In this document: positions 45,683 to 54,838 of the stretch, in pieces
Position numbering within the stretch: the stretch's first letter is position 1
Layout of the letters: the number at the start of each line of letters is the position of its first letter
The notes under the pieces: generated by a model
Databases searched by the model: none
What the model saw: only the letters and a program-made list of their open reading frames with translations
Told to the model about the DNA's origin: nothing
Program-made: the position numbers and the translations under genes
From: JADJXV01 sp046328995
GTDB taxonomy: Bacteria; Bacteroidota; Ignavibacteria; Kapaibacteriales; UBA961
Assembly (NCBI GenBank): GCA_046328995.1
Contig: JAXLVN010000007.1
Span: 62,001 to 126,000, forward strand
Direction: 5' to 3'
Length of the DNA stretch: 64,000 nt

Positions 45683-46609
45683 TTACGACTTACCGACTAA
45701 ATCCCCCAACGCCCCCTCAAGCTTCGGAAAATGAAACGTATATCCATTATTTTTAGCTACTTCCGGCAAAACATGCTGTCCGCTAATCGCAATCCATGCC
45801 TGCTCACCGAGGATGAGTTTCAGTACAAACGCCGGCACCGGGAACATACTCGGACGCCGGAGAATTTTGCCGAGCGCCTTGGCGAAATCCGCCATTCGCA
45901 CCGCCTCCGGCGCTACGATATTCATCGCGCCACGCACGGCCGGCTGCTCAAGTGACCAGAGAATCATACCCACGACATCGTCAGGGTGCACCCATGAAAA
46001 CCACTGGCGACCACTGCCTAAATGTCCACCAATAAATAACTTAAACGGTAGCAACATCTTCGCGAGCGCGCCTTCGTGTTTGTCGAGAACCACCCCGATA
46101 CGACCACGCACAACCCGCGTTTTCGTCTCGGCGGGCTTTGTCGCTGCCTCCCACTCGGTACAAACCATGGCGAGAAAATCCTTTGCCGGTGGCGTGGTTT
46201 CGCGGCAGTAGTCGTCGCCGGAATTGCCGTAATATCCAACCGCCGACGCACAAAAAAACACCTTCGGCGGATGCTCTGCCTGAACGATAGCCGTTGATAC
46301 AGCTTGAGTTCCGCGCGTGCGGCTATTGAGAATGAGCGCCTTGTACTTCTCCGTCCACCGCCCTCCTGCTACCGATGCGCCTGCCAGATGGATGACTGCA
46401 TGCGCGCCATTCACCGCTGTATGAAGTTCCGGCGATTCTCCACCCTGCCACGCGCGGTATTCATGCTGCGCGCCGAGCGTTTTTCGGGCGCTGTCCGGAC
46501 TGCGGGAGAAGATGACAAGCGCGTAACCCTTTGCTGAAAGCGCAGCGACTAAGCGCTTGCCCAGAAAACCGGTTGCGCCGGTGATGACGATTTTTTTGGG
46601 AGTATTCAT
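45683..46609 (-). CDS. TIGR01777-type NAD-dependent epimerase/dehydratase (SDR)
   Basis: This 308-residue protein starts KIVITGATGFLGKRLVAALSAKGY, a typical Rossmann dinucleotide motif. It carries VIHLAGASVAGGRWTEKYK and a SAVGYYGNSGDD active-site region with the YxxxN pattern of YfcH-like proteins, and ends with the DUF1731-like C-terminus. Substrate unknown. It overlaps the DUF2461 gene by one base. Confidence 0.93.
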   Translation of the reverse strand: MNTPKKIVITGATGFLGKRLVAALSAKGYALVIFSRSPDSARKTLGAQHEYRAWQGGESPELHTAVNGAHAVIHLAGASVAGGRWTEKYKALILNSRTRGTQAVSTAIVQAEHPPKVFFCASAVGYYGNSGDDYCRETTPPAKDFLAMVCTEWEAATKPAETKTRVVRGRIGVVLDKHEGALAKMLLPFKLFIGGHLGSGRQWFSWVHPDDVVGMILWSLEQPAVRGAMNIVAPEAVRMADFAKALGKILRRPSMFPVPAFVLKLILGEQAWIAISGQHVLPEVAKNNGYTFHFPKLEGALGDLVGKS

Positions 46610-47304
46610 TATGCACTAATTGCCTCGGTTAAGTATTGTAATAAGGGCGCAATGGCGATCGATTTTGCCTCAATGATATCGATGATTTGTTCGGTAAAGA
46701 TTGCTTCAGGACGCAGCGGACACTCCACTAAATACTGCTTGAGCCGCAGATATTGCTCACCCGGATGGTCTTTCTCATACCCACGGGGAATATTTTTGAG
46801 CATTTCGCCATGAAGTCCGCTTGGGAATTCCGCCATAAACATCGGCTGACGGAGGATAGATTCGAGAATCTGCCATTCATCGGCAATGCGCTCGCGGATT
46901 GCTTTAAGTTGTTCGGGCATAGGCATATAGAGTCCGCCGGCAACGAAGAGTTCCTGCGGCGCGATATGCAGATAGAGTCCGGGAGAATTCACGGCAGTCC
47001 CATCCTGCCGGCGCGCATGATACGGAAAAGAAATCCCGCAATTGGTCTTATACGGACTCTTATCCTTGCTAAAGCGCGTATCGCGGTGAATCCGAAAGAG
47101 GGATGCTTTGGGCGTGGAAACGAAAGCAAGCCCGAGGTCTTCGAAGCGTTCATTCATCACATCCACGAGCCCGAGCGAGGGGTTTTTGAGGAGGTGTTCG
47201 TAGTCCGGCTTGTGTTCGGCGAACCATTCACGGGTATTATTTTTTGCTAAGTCTTCCAGGAATTGCAGGGCAGCGGGAGTAAATCCCGAAAAGTATAAGC
47301 TCAT
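46609..47304 (-). CDS. DUF2461 protein
   Basis: This 231-residue protein is DUF2461: FTPAALQFLEDLAKNNTREWFAEHKPDYEHLLKNP, FRIHRDTRFSKDKSPYKTNCGI and LYLHIAPQELFVAGGLYMP. The function is unknown; the family is common in Bacteroidota and fungi. It is the last gene before the RNA-repair region and overlaps the epimerase gene. Confidence 0.95.
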   Translation of the reverse strand: MSLYFSGFTPAALQFLEDLAKNNTREWFAEHKPDYEHLLKNPSLGLVDVMNERFEDLGLAFVSTPKASLFRIHRDTRFSKDKSPYKTNCGISFPYHARRQDGTAVNSPGLYLHIAPQELFVAGGLYMPMPEQLKAIRERIADEWQILESILRQPMFMAEFPSGLHGEMLKNIPRGYEKDHPGEQYLRLKQYLVECPLRPEAIFTEQIIDIIEAKSIAIAPLLQYLTEAISA

Positions 47305-47614
47305 GATGCATTTGATTCAAAGTGAAACCACAGTATTTTGAATGCAAATTACCACACGGGCGAGCAATTACACAACGATTTTTTTGGGTTCGGTTGGCTG
47401 TGTTCCGGGCGTTGTCTGCGGGCACCCGTTGCCGTCCAGGCGTTTGGGCTTGAACACTGAGAGCATCACGAAGAAGTGATACTCTCAGAAGAATCTCCTC
47501 CTCCGAGCCCCTCGCTTCTTCGCTAGGGCGGCTCGGTTTCGGCTACTCGGTATGAACCCTCTTCCCCAAAAACCGAGGGCATCGCGAGGACGCGATACTC
47601 TCGGCAGGACGGGT
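47305..47614. other. Intergenic region at the left border of the RNA-repair cluster
   Basis: 310 bp containing a fragment of repeat R1 (47416-47445), a hairpin (CTGAGAGCATCACG with CGTGAT-like partner, 47456-47489) and the left copy of repeat R4. No gene is supported. Confidence 0.6.
47507..47604 (+). repeat. Repeat R4, left copy, next to pnkp stop
   Basis: The last 56 bp (47549-47604, beginning GGTATGAACCCTCTTCCCC and ending in a GAGGGCATCGCG/CGCGATACTCTC hairpin) are identical to 59426-59481. The preceding 40 bp are similar. It ends 11 bp beyond the pnkp stop codon, in direct orientation with the other copy. It may double as a terminator. Confidence 0.9.
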
Positions 47615-50188
47615 TTACAGTCGTGGATCGACTTGTTCGCTTTCGAGGGCGAGTACTCCGAAAATGCTTTCATGGATTCTTCGGAGAGGTTCTTTCCGGA
47701 CGAATCGCTCAAGGCCTTCGATTCCCAAGGCAAATTCACGCATTGCGAGTGACTGTTTTTTGGAGAGACCTCTGTTTTTGAGCCGCGCGAGGTGTTCCGG
47801 CATGTCGTATTCCGGTCCGTAGATTATGCGTAAGTATTCGCTTCCTCTGCATTTTATGGCAGGTTGAATGAGTCCGTCCGAACCCTTGGAGATAAAGTCG
47901 TACGGCTTGACGACCATACCTTCACCGCCCGAACCGGTGAGCTCCATCCACCAATTGACGGCATTGTCATAGCTTTCCTGATCGCTTAGATTCACGACAT
48001 GATAGGGTGTTTGTGTAAAAAGCGTGGGGTCTCCGGCGCAGATTGCGGCGATATTTTCCATGTGCCACTCATGTGTTTTATCGCAGTGCACCTGTCCCTC
48101 GGTCGCCAGAATATGGAATGGTGCCAGAGAATAATCGTCGAGCGAGTGAACAGGCCAGCAGTACTTCCGGTATGCTTGCACATAGCTGACAATTGCTTTA
48201 TTTTTTGACGTAAATTTTTCGAGGGAAGGCAGCGCTTCGGTAATCCCCCGGTCGAATGCCTGTTGAAGTGCTTTTTCGACGTCCGGCAGAGCTCCCGATG
48301 CTGCTGCTCCGACGGCTGCGTACTGTTCTTTAATTAATGTTTGTGCCTTTGCAGACCAAGGCATTAGCTCGGCATCAAGACACACCCAGTCGGTCTCGAA
48401 TGTCTCCCAGAAGTTGGTCGTTGTCAGGCACTGCTGCACCCTGCTTATGAATTCATTTGCCAGAAGAGGATCATTGAAAAAATTCCGACCTGTGCGGGTA
48501 TAGCAGATACCGCTCCCTTCGTTTTCAATGCCAAAACGCCGAAGGGCTGCTTCTTCATTTTTACACACCACAATCACGGCACGTGAACCCATGTGTTTTT
48601 CCTGACAAACGACCTTTTCGACACCGCGTTTTTTGAAATAATTCAATGCTTCGTGAGGATGCTCCAAGTACTCAGGCAGATTGCTTGTCGCGCACGGTGA
48701 CATTGTAGGCGGCAGATATATCAGCCACTTAGGATTAACAGCAAACCGGCTCATTATCTCCAATGCCGCAATAGAATTTTCTTCCTGAATCGTAATATTA
48801 TTCCTGAGTCGTGTCTGTATAATTCTTTTGCCAAGCACTTCTTCGATATTCAAAACATCGTCATACTCTTGCTGTGAGGTGAGCTTATTCTCAGCGCCGC
48901 TGAAGTCAATTGGTCTTGACGGTACACTATAGACCATCTTTGCTTTCACAGACACCAATTCATTCTCCGGATAGCGGAGGGCGGAGAGCTTGCCGCCGAA
49001 AACGCAGCCGGTGTCGATGTCGATTGTTTTGTTGAGCCATTCGGCTTCCGGCACCGGTGTATGCCCATAGACTACCAATGCGTTACCGCGATATTCCTTT
49101 GCCCAGTTGTACCTGACCGGCAAGCCAAATTCATCGATTTCGCCGGTCGTCTCGCCGTAGAGGCAGAATTCGCGCACCGCTGCCGAACCCCGTCCTTGCA
49201 TTTCTTCTTTGAGTCCGGCATGAGCAACGACTAATTTCCCATTATCAAACACATAATGACTAATTAAACTATAGAGAAACGACGCGACCTTGCTTTTGAA
49301 TTCGCTTGATTCGGCTTCGAGCTGCTTGGCAGTAATTTCTAAGCCGTGCTTGACTTGTACTTTCTTTCCCATCAAGTATTTATGGAGCTTCATATCATGA
49401 TTCCCGGGCACGCAATATGCAATACCCGCGCTGACCATGCTCATCACAAGGCGCAATACCCGCGGCGAATCGGGTCCTCTATCGACAAGGTCGCCGACAA
49501 AAACTGCCTTTCGATTGTCGGGTGCTGTGACCGAGAAGCCAAACGTATTCTCGGCGTCCGTCTGCTTGATCGTGTATCCGAGGGTATGCAGCAATTCTTC
49601 TACTTCTTCATAGCATCCGTGGACGTCTCCGATGATATCAAATGGTCCGCTGTCTGCTTTCATATTATTATAGAGTTTTTCTCTCGTAATATGCGTCACT
49701 GCATCGACTTCCTCGACTGATTTCAGCACATATATCTGCCGAAAACCCTCTTCTTTGAGCTTGCGAAATGATTTTTTCAGCGCAAGCCGTTGCTGACGAA
49801 TCACATGATGACCGAAATTCCTGTCGGGGCGGTTGTCATTTCGTGTTTCACAGACTTCTTCCGGGAGGTCGAGTACTATTGCGACGGGCAGGCAGTGGTG
49901 CGCTCTTGCTATTTCAACGAGACCTTTGCGTGATTCTTTCTGTACATTGGTCGCGTCGATGACTGTTAAAAGTCCTCTTTTCAAACGTTTTGCGGCGATA
50001 TAATAGAGTACATCGAACGCATCAGCGGTGGCAGTCAAGCTATTTTCATCATCCGACACCAAGGCGCGGCATTCGTCCGACGACAATACTTCCGTTCGCA
50101 GGAAGTGCTTGCGCGCGAAGCTACTTTTGCCGGCACCCGAGGCACCGATTAAGACGACGAGTGATAATTCAGGTATGGTAATTTCCAT
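47615..50188 (-). CDS. pnkp: Polynucleotide kinase-phosphatase-ligase Pnkp (RNA repair)
   Basis: Bacterial Pnkp heals and seals RNA cut by ribotoxins. The 857-residue protein has all three domains. The kinase has P-loop GASGAGKSS at 15-23 and DATN. The metallophosphatase has GDVHG (187-191), GDLVDRGPDS (232-241) and GNHD (262-265). The ligase/adenylyltransferase has EKHMGSRA with the nucleotide-accepting Lys531, EGMVVKP (756-762) and Lys779 in AIKCRG. Length fits characterised Pnkp (about 870). The gene starts inside the end of the VWA gene (20-bp overlap) and is last in a minus-strand cluster whose first gene is hen1. Pnkp alone heals well but ligates poorly without Hen1. Confidence 0.96.
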   Translation of the reverse strand: MEITIPELSLVVLIGASGAGKSSFARKHFLRTEVLSSDECRALVSDDENSLTATADAFDVLYYIAAKRLKRGLLTVIDATNVQKESRKGLVEIARAHHCLPVAIVLDLPEEVCETRNDNRPDRNFGHHVIRQQRLALKKSFRKLKEEGFRQIYVLKSVEEVDAVTHITREKLYNNMKADSGPFDIIGDVHGCYEEVEELLHTLGYTIKQTDAENTFGFSVTAPDNRKAVFVGDLVDRGPDSPRVLRLVMSMVSAGIAYCVPGNHDMKLHKYLMGKKVQVKHGLEITAKQLEAESSEFKSKVASFLYSLISHYVFDNGKLVVAHAGLKEEMQGRGSAAVREFCLYGETTGEIDEFGLPVRYNWAKEYRGNALVVYGHTPVPEAEWLNKTIDIDTGCVFGGKLSALRYPENELVSVKAKMVYSVPSRPIDFSGAENKLTSQQEYDDVLNIEEVLGKRIIQTRLRNNITIQEENSIAALEIMSRFAVNPKWLIYLPPTMSPCATSNLPEYLEHPHEALNYFKKRGVEKVVCQEKHMGSRAVIVVCKNEEAALRRFGIENEGSGICYTRTGRNFFNDPLLANEFISRVQQCLTTTNFWETFETDWVCLDAELMPWSAKAQTLIKEQYAAVGAAASGALPDVEKALQQAFDRGITEALPSLEKFTSKNKAIVSYVQAYRKYCWPVHSLDDYSLAPFHILATEGQVHCDKTHEWHMENIAAICAGDPTLFTQTPYHVVNLSDQESYDNAVNWWMELTGSGGEGMVVKPYDFISKGSDGLIQPAIKCRGSEYLRIIYGPEYDMPEHLARLKNRGLSKKQSLAMREFALGIEGLERFVRKEPLRRIHESIFGVLALESEQVDPRL

Positions 50189-51326
50189 GGGTTGTGTTAA
50201 GTTTAATATCGTGATCTCCCGCCCAGCCGGCGATGTCTTGTTTGCTTATCGCCGCGGCAATCATATCGGGAAATAAATCGGGTGTACAGGCAAATACGGG
50301 GATGCCTATTGAGGCAAAATATTCGGCATTCTGCTTGTCGAATGACGGAGCGCCATCATCATTAAGCGCAAGTAGTACAATCACTTGTACTCCTGACTCT
50401 TGAATTTGGGCGGCTCTGTTTCGCATTTCTTTCACATTTCCGCCCTCGTATAAGTCAGTTATCAGTATCAATATCGTATCCGAAGGACGGGAGATGATTT
50501 GGCGGCAATAGGTCAGCGCTTTTTCAATATCCGTTCCACCGCCAAGCTGCACACCAAAGAGCAGGTCAATCGGGTCTTGTAATTCATCCGTTAGATCCAC
50601 GACCGCTGTATCAAAGACTACCATTTGGGTTCTCACGGCAGGGATAGAAGCCATGACCGAACCGAATATTCCCGAATAAATTACCGATGTGCCCATCGAG
50701 CCGCTTTGGTCTATGCACAGTACGATATCTTTGAGGGATTTTCTTTTTCTGCCATAGCCGATTCGTGTCTCGGGAATAATGGTTTTATACTCCGGCTGAT
50801 AATGCTTTAAATTCCGCTTAATCGTATCATTCCAATTAATTTCATTGAACCGTGGATTCCTGCTTCTCGTTGCCCTATTTATACTTCCTTTAATTGCCTG
50901 TTCGGTGGGAGCTGCTAATTTTCGGAGTAATTCATCGACGACTTTTTGCACCACCTGCCGCGCGGTGGCTTTTGTTTTCTCGGGAATTAATCTGCCGAGT
51001 GACATAAGATTTGCCACCAGATGAACATCCGGCACGACACTTTCGAGCATTTCGGGTTCCATGAGCATTGCAGTCAGATGGAGTCGCTTGAGGGCATCCT
51101 GCTGCATTACTTTCACCACTGAATTCGGAAAATACTCGCGTATATCGCCCAGCCATCGGGCTACATTCGGCGAGGACGGACCGAGACCACCCTTGGGATT
51201 GGGATTATACAGCGCTTCCAGTGTTCGGTCGATACCCGTCTCCACCACCGAAAAGGTAGAATTAAAATCTTCCTGTGTCTGGCCGCCGAGTACTAATCTC
51301 CAGCGTTTTAATGAACTTGCATCCAT
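50169..51326 (-). CDS. VWA-domain protein of the MoxR module
   Basis: This 385-residue protein has a helical N-terminal half (ARQVVQKVVDELLRKLAAP) and a C-terminal von Willebrand A domain with an intact metal-ion site: D206-Q-S208-G-S210, T265 in GGGTD and D291 in TDLYEGG. Such proteins are usual partners of MoxR ATPases and act as adaptors or substrates of the AAA+ ring. No signal peptide or membrane segment is seen. It lies 15 bp downstream of the DUF5682-like gene and overlaps pnkp, so it links the AAA+ module to the repair enzyme. Confidence 0.92.
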   Translation of the reverse strand: MDASSLKRWRLVLGGQTQEDFNSTFSVVETGIDRTLEALYNPNPKGGLGPSSPNVARWLGDIREYFPNSVVKVMQQDALKRLHLTAMLMEPEMLESVVPDVHLVANLMSLGRLIPEKTKATARQVVQKVVDELLRKLAAPTEQAIKGSINRATRSRNPRFNEINWNDTIKRNLKHYQPEYKTIIPETRIGYGRKRKSLKDIVLCIDQSGSMGTSVIYSGIFGSVMASIPAVRTQMVVFDTAVVDLTDELQDPIDLLFGVQLGGGTDIEKALTYCRQIISRPSDTILILITDLYEGGNVKEMRNRAAQIQESGVQVIVLLALNDDGAPSFDKQNAEYFASIGIPVFACTPDLFPDMIAAAISKQDIAGWAGDHDIKLNTTHGNYHT

Positions 51327-51341
51327 AATATCATAGATAAT

Positions 51342-53564
51342 CTACTGCGATGTATGTTGCCGAAGCAGTAGTGTTTCAAAAATAGGCAGCACTTTCTGCG
51401 CTCGTTCTGTATCAAAGGAAGCGCTCGGGCTTGAAGACACTGCATGAGGTTCGCCGCCGGACAGAATTTTTTGAGCGAGTTTTCTTTTTTCTGCCGCGGT
51501 GGCTGAGGAAAATGTTCTCCTGAGTAACGGGAGGATATGCAAGAAATCTTCATCATGCAATCCCATAAGCCAAGCGTCGAGGATCGTTAGCAACTCATCA
51601 TCAAAGAGAAGAAGCGATGTGCCTTCAGCAAGGAATCCCTCGAGCCACGATGCAGCATACCGGGTATTTCCTATCACCGAGACCGCCCGGCTAAAAAGCA
51701 GTGCAATATCTGTAGATGATTGAATTTTTTGGTCATAGAGTATCTTGCAGCAGCATCCATGAATAATCGCTTCTGTCTGCTGCTTGCCAATAATCATCGA
51801 AACGGTCGCCAGCCACTGTTCTTTGTATTCTACTATATCGAGAAGAAGAATACTATCATGTACTTGCCTGATTTTATGGGCTATATCGACGGCGGATTCT
51901 TCATTGATATTCGACGTGCAAAACGGCAAACCAGAAATAATCCGGTAGAAAACCGATTGCACGATAATCCCGATGGTTTCACGGTCGGTATTGCGTACGG
52001 TGCCGTATCTGTACATCTGTGCAAGTGGAATAAATGCATCGACTAACGCAATAGCATCGGTAGTCGATGCGGCGAGCTCATCCAGTCGCCGCATGACGGC
52101 CTTGATACCATTGTGAAGTTCGGTAGGCAATGCCTTCTGCGCCAGCGTCGTAATCTCAAGCAAACTTCCGGCCGACTGCGCGCTATGCTCCAAAAAATGC
52201 CCGGCCGCCGACTCAATCGTATTGCCCCAGGATGCTTTTTCGAGTAAGAGTATAATGAGCTCGGGATGCCAGAAAAGCGTCCATTCTTCTTTAAACGTTC
52301 CCTTGCCGCGCACATGCAACTGCTTACCCCAATAGACATTAAGGATCTGTAATCGATGGAGAAAGATGCTTTTTTGCACGTCAAACGGTTCCCGCAGATC
52401 AAGCGAAATTATTTTCTCTTCGTTCACTGCTTTCAATCGCAGGGATTTCACCCGTTTTTCGAAATCATTATAGAGTGGTGGCCGGGGTGCTCCATCCGGT
52501 ATTTGACCAAGTTCAGCGCCAATAATTAGGTCTTTTTTGAGAATATTAAGGAGAATACTATCGCCCATACACATCACGGCTTGCGTTGCTTCCGTCAGCT
52601 CTTTCAGTCCGGGAACCGATACATTCCGTAACCGCGACAATGCCTGCGCCAGCTTCACGGCTTCAATAATATGCGCCGATGATATATCCACCTTGTGACT
52701 GCGGAAGACCTGCGCCGTTCGACTCAGCCATCGCGCGCCATCATCATCATGATAATCCCAGACATGCTGATACCATCCGGGTGAGGTCACGCCCGCCCCA
52801 TAGCCACTTTCGGCGAGCAATCGGTCGTTCGTCCACGGTATCCATGTCGTGTCCACTTTTATTTTCGGTAGATTCTTCAGCAGCTCGTCATCTGCCTTTT
52901 TGGTCGGCATTTTCAGGAGTGCCGGTACATGCCATGCTCCACATACAACGGCAATTGTTTCGAAATTTTCACTCTGCGCAATACGAATACATTTCCGCAT
53001 AAATGCTTCTCTGCGAAGCTCTTGCACATCTTCTACCGGAAATGCATCCCGCAGCGATTCCACAGCATAACTAATTGCCTGAAACGATTCATCCGAATTC
53101 TGATGCAATTCAAAATGATGTTCCCACCACTCATCTTCGTCATCAAATCCCGCTATTTCCGCCAAATACTCAAAATAGTTCGTTCGCTTCCGACTCTGCA
53201 TTTCCTCCCTCTCCGAATCCACCGTTTCTTCGGCTTCCTCGCCCGTTTCTGCCAGTGTATGACTCAGCGGCAAGTCGATAAATCGCACGGGAATAGTATT
53301 TCTGTAGGCATACTGCAGCGCATTCCACTCCGGTGAATATCCGGCAAACGGATAAATAACCGCTTTTTGAGGATTATCCGGTACAAATCCCAGAAGCGCA
53401 ACAGGCGGCTTCATGCCGTGCTCCGTCACCCATTGGAGCATTGCCTCACCCTCGGGCGGACCTTCTATCAGCACAATATCCGGCCGGAGCGCCGAGAGAG
53501 AGCGCAGGAGATTCTGAGACGAACCAGGTCCGTGATGCCGAACGCCAAACACATGAATTGCCAT
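51342..53564 (-). CDS. DUF5682-like protein with TraB/TIKI-type N-terminal motifs
   Basis: This 740-residue protein opens with HVFGVRHHGPGSSQNLL and LRPDIVLIEGPPEGE. GxxH at 7-10, Glu34 and a second GxxH at 209-212 (VCGAWHVPALLK), with RREAFMRKCIRIAQ before it, have the spacing of the EreA/ChaN/TraB/TIKI metal-dependent hydrolase superfamily. The rest (about 240-740) is mostly helical with no recognised domain. I equate it with DUF5682 from motif and neighbourhood recall. The gene follows the MoxR gene after nine bases and precedes VWA by fifteen. A hydrolase or protease role is inference. Confidence 0.85.
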   Translation of the reverse strand: MAIHVFGVRHHGPGSSQNLLRSLSALRPDIVLIEGPPEGEAMLQWVTEHGMKPPVALLGFVPDNPQKAVIYPFAGYSPEWNALQYAYRNTIPVRFIDLPLSHTLAETGEEAEETVDSEREEMQSRKRTNYFEYLAEIAGFDDEDEWWEHHFELHQNSDESFQAISYAVESLRDAFPVEDVQELRREAFMRKCIRIAQSENFETIAVVCGAWHVPALLKMPTKKADDELLKNLPKIKVDTTWIPWTNDRLLAESGYGAGVTSPGWYQHVWDYHDDDGARWLSRTAQVFRSHKVDISSAHIIEAVKLAQALSRLRNVSVPGLKELTEATQAVMCMGDSILLNILKKDLIIGAELGQIPDGAPRPPLYNDFEKRVKSLRLKAVNEEKIISLDLREPFDVQKSIFLHRLQILNVYWGKQLHVRGKGTFKEEWTLFWHPELIILLLEKASWGNTIESAAGHFLEHSAQSAGSLLEITTLAQKALPTELHNGIKAVMRRLDELAASTTDAIALVDAFIPLAQMYRYGTVRNTDRETIGIIVQSVFYRIISGLPFCTSNINEESAVDIAHKIRQVHDSILLLDIVEYKEQWLATVSMIIGKQQTEAIIHGCCCKILYDQKIQSSTDIALLFSRAVSVIGNTRYAASWLEGFLAEGTSLLLFDDELLTILDAWLMGLHDEDFLHILPLLRRTFSSATAAEKRKLAQKILSGGEPHAVSSSPSASFDTERAQKVLPIFETLLLRQHTSQ

Positions 53565-53573
53565 AGAGTTATA

Positions 53574-54659
53574 CTAGATAATATCTCTGCATGAACGGTA
53601 AATATCTTTCCATCCGTCGCGTTGCTTGAGCACTGTTTCCATATACTCCTGCATCACAATTTTATCTTGAATGGGGTCTTTGACAATTGCACCAATGATC
53701 CCACTCGCAATATCATCCGCTTTTACCTGACCATCACTAAAATGATAGGCGAGCGCGAGTCCGCTGTTCATCACCGAGATTGCCTCAGCTGTGCTTAATG
53801 TCCCGGACGGTGATTTCAGTTTTGTTTTCCCGTCTTGCGACACACCATTCCGTAATTCCCTGAAAATCGTCACGATACGTGTAATTTCACCCATAATTGA
53901 CCGTGGCATCGGCAGTCCGATCGACGCACTAAAGCTCTGCACGCGTTGGTTGACAATACTGACTTCCTCCTCAATTGTCGAAGGCACCGGCAGAATCACC
54001 GTATTAAATCGACGCTTCAACGCACTCGACAAATCATTGACACCCTTATCTCTGTTATTTGCCGTTGCTATGATATTAAAACCCTGCACAGCATGCACTT
54101 GTGTGTTGAGTTCGGGTATAGGGAGCATTTTCTCGGACAGCACCGTGATCAGTGAATCCTGCACATCGGAACTAATTCTCGTCAGCTCTTCAACCCGCAC
54201 TATTTTTCCCTCTTTCATAGCGCGCATGACCGGCGTTTCGACAATTGCCCGAAGCGAAGGACCATCGGAGAGGAGGAGAGCATAGTTCCAGCCGTAGCGA
54301 ACAGATTCCTCGCTTGTACCGGCAGTGCCCTGCACCACTAGCGCAGAATCTCCGGTGATGGCGGCCGTTAAGTGTTCGGATACCCACGACTTCGCCGTCC
54401 CCGGCAGTCCATAGAGGAGCAGCGCCCGATCGGTGGTCAGCGTCGCAATGGCGATTTCCATTAAGCGTTTATTACCAATATACTTAGGCGATACTGTAAA
54501 GCCATTTGAGAGTCTTCCGCCCATGAGATAGGTCAAGACTGCATGAGGCGACATTTGCCAATGAACGGGGCGGGTATGGGTATCCTGCTTTTTCAGCTCG
54601 TCAATTTCTTCAGCAAATTGCCGTTCGGCCGAATTACGAAGTAGATTTGTCGAAGTCAT
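53574..54659 (-). CDS. MoxR-family AAA+ ATPase
   Basis: This 361-residue ATPase has Walker A GLPGTAKS (84-91), Walker B KIVRVEEL (152-159), sensor 1 IATANNRD (197-204) and the arginine-finger region SSALKRRF (211-218). This is the MoxR clade layout. MoxR proteins remodel protein complexes together with a VWA partner, here two genes downstream. The N-terminal 50 residues are a charged helix. It is separated from the DUF5691-like gene by about 180 bp that hold an inverted repeat. Confidence 0.95.
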   Translation of the reverse strand: MTSTNLLRNSAERQFAEEIDELKKQDTHTRPVHWQMSPHAVLTYLMGGRLSNGFTVSPKYIGNKRLMEIAIATLTTDRALLLYGLPGTAKSWVSEHLTAAITGDSALVVQGTAGTSEESVRYGWNYALLLSDGPSLRAIVETPVMRAMKEGKIVRVEELTRISSDVQDSLITVLSEKMLPIPELNTQVHAVQGFNIIATANNRDKGVNDLSSALKRRFNTVILPVPSTIEEEVSIVNQRVQSFSASIGLPMPRSIMGEITRIVTIFRELRNGVSQDGKTKLKSPSGTLSTAEAISVMNSGLALAYHFSDGQVKADDIASGIIGAIVKDPIQDKIVMQEYMETVLKQRDGWKDIYRSCRDII

Positions 54660-54673
54660 ATAATTTATTTATA

Positions 54674-54834
54674 GAAGTTGTTTAGGATTTTCAACGGAGA
54701 GCGAAACATTGCTTTACTTCCATAGTTGAGGGCGGCTATGACGCCTGCTTTTCGCTTGGGAATACAGCATTCCGGTCATAGTCAGCATGTTTCTACCCCA
54801 AAAATCGCCTATAAAAATAATCCTAAACAACTTC
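54674..54834. repeat. 16-bp terminal inverted repeat element inside the operon
   Basis: GAAGTTGTTTAGGATT at 54674-54689 is inverted exactly as AATCCTAAACAACTTC at 54819-54834; a few flanking bases also match. The 160-bp interval has no ORF. It could be a MITE-like insertion or a regulatory hairpin in the MoxR leader. Confidence 0.75.
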
Positions 54835-54838
54835 ATAG

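Noticed and set aside
47485..47739. ORF sharing a peptide (RVSRPRDALGFWGRGFIP) with one at 59260-59556
   Set aside because: The shared peptide only reflects the duplicated DNA repeat R4; it overlaps the end of pnkp in one case and has no start signal or domain.
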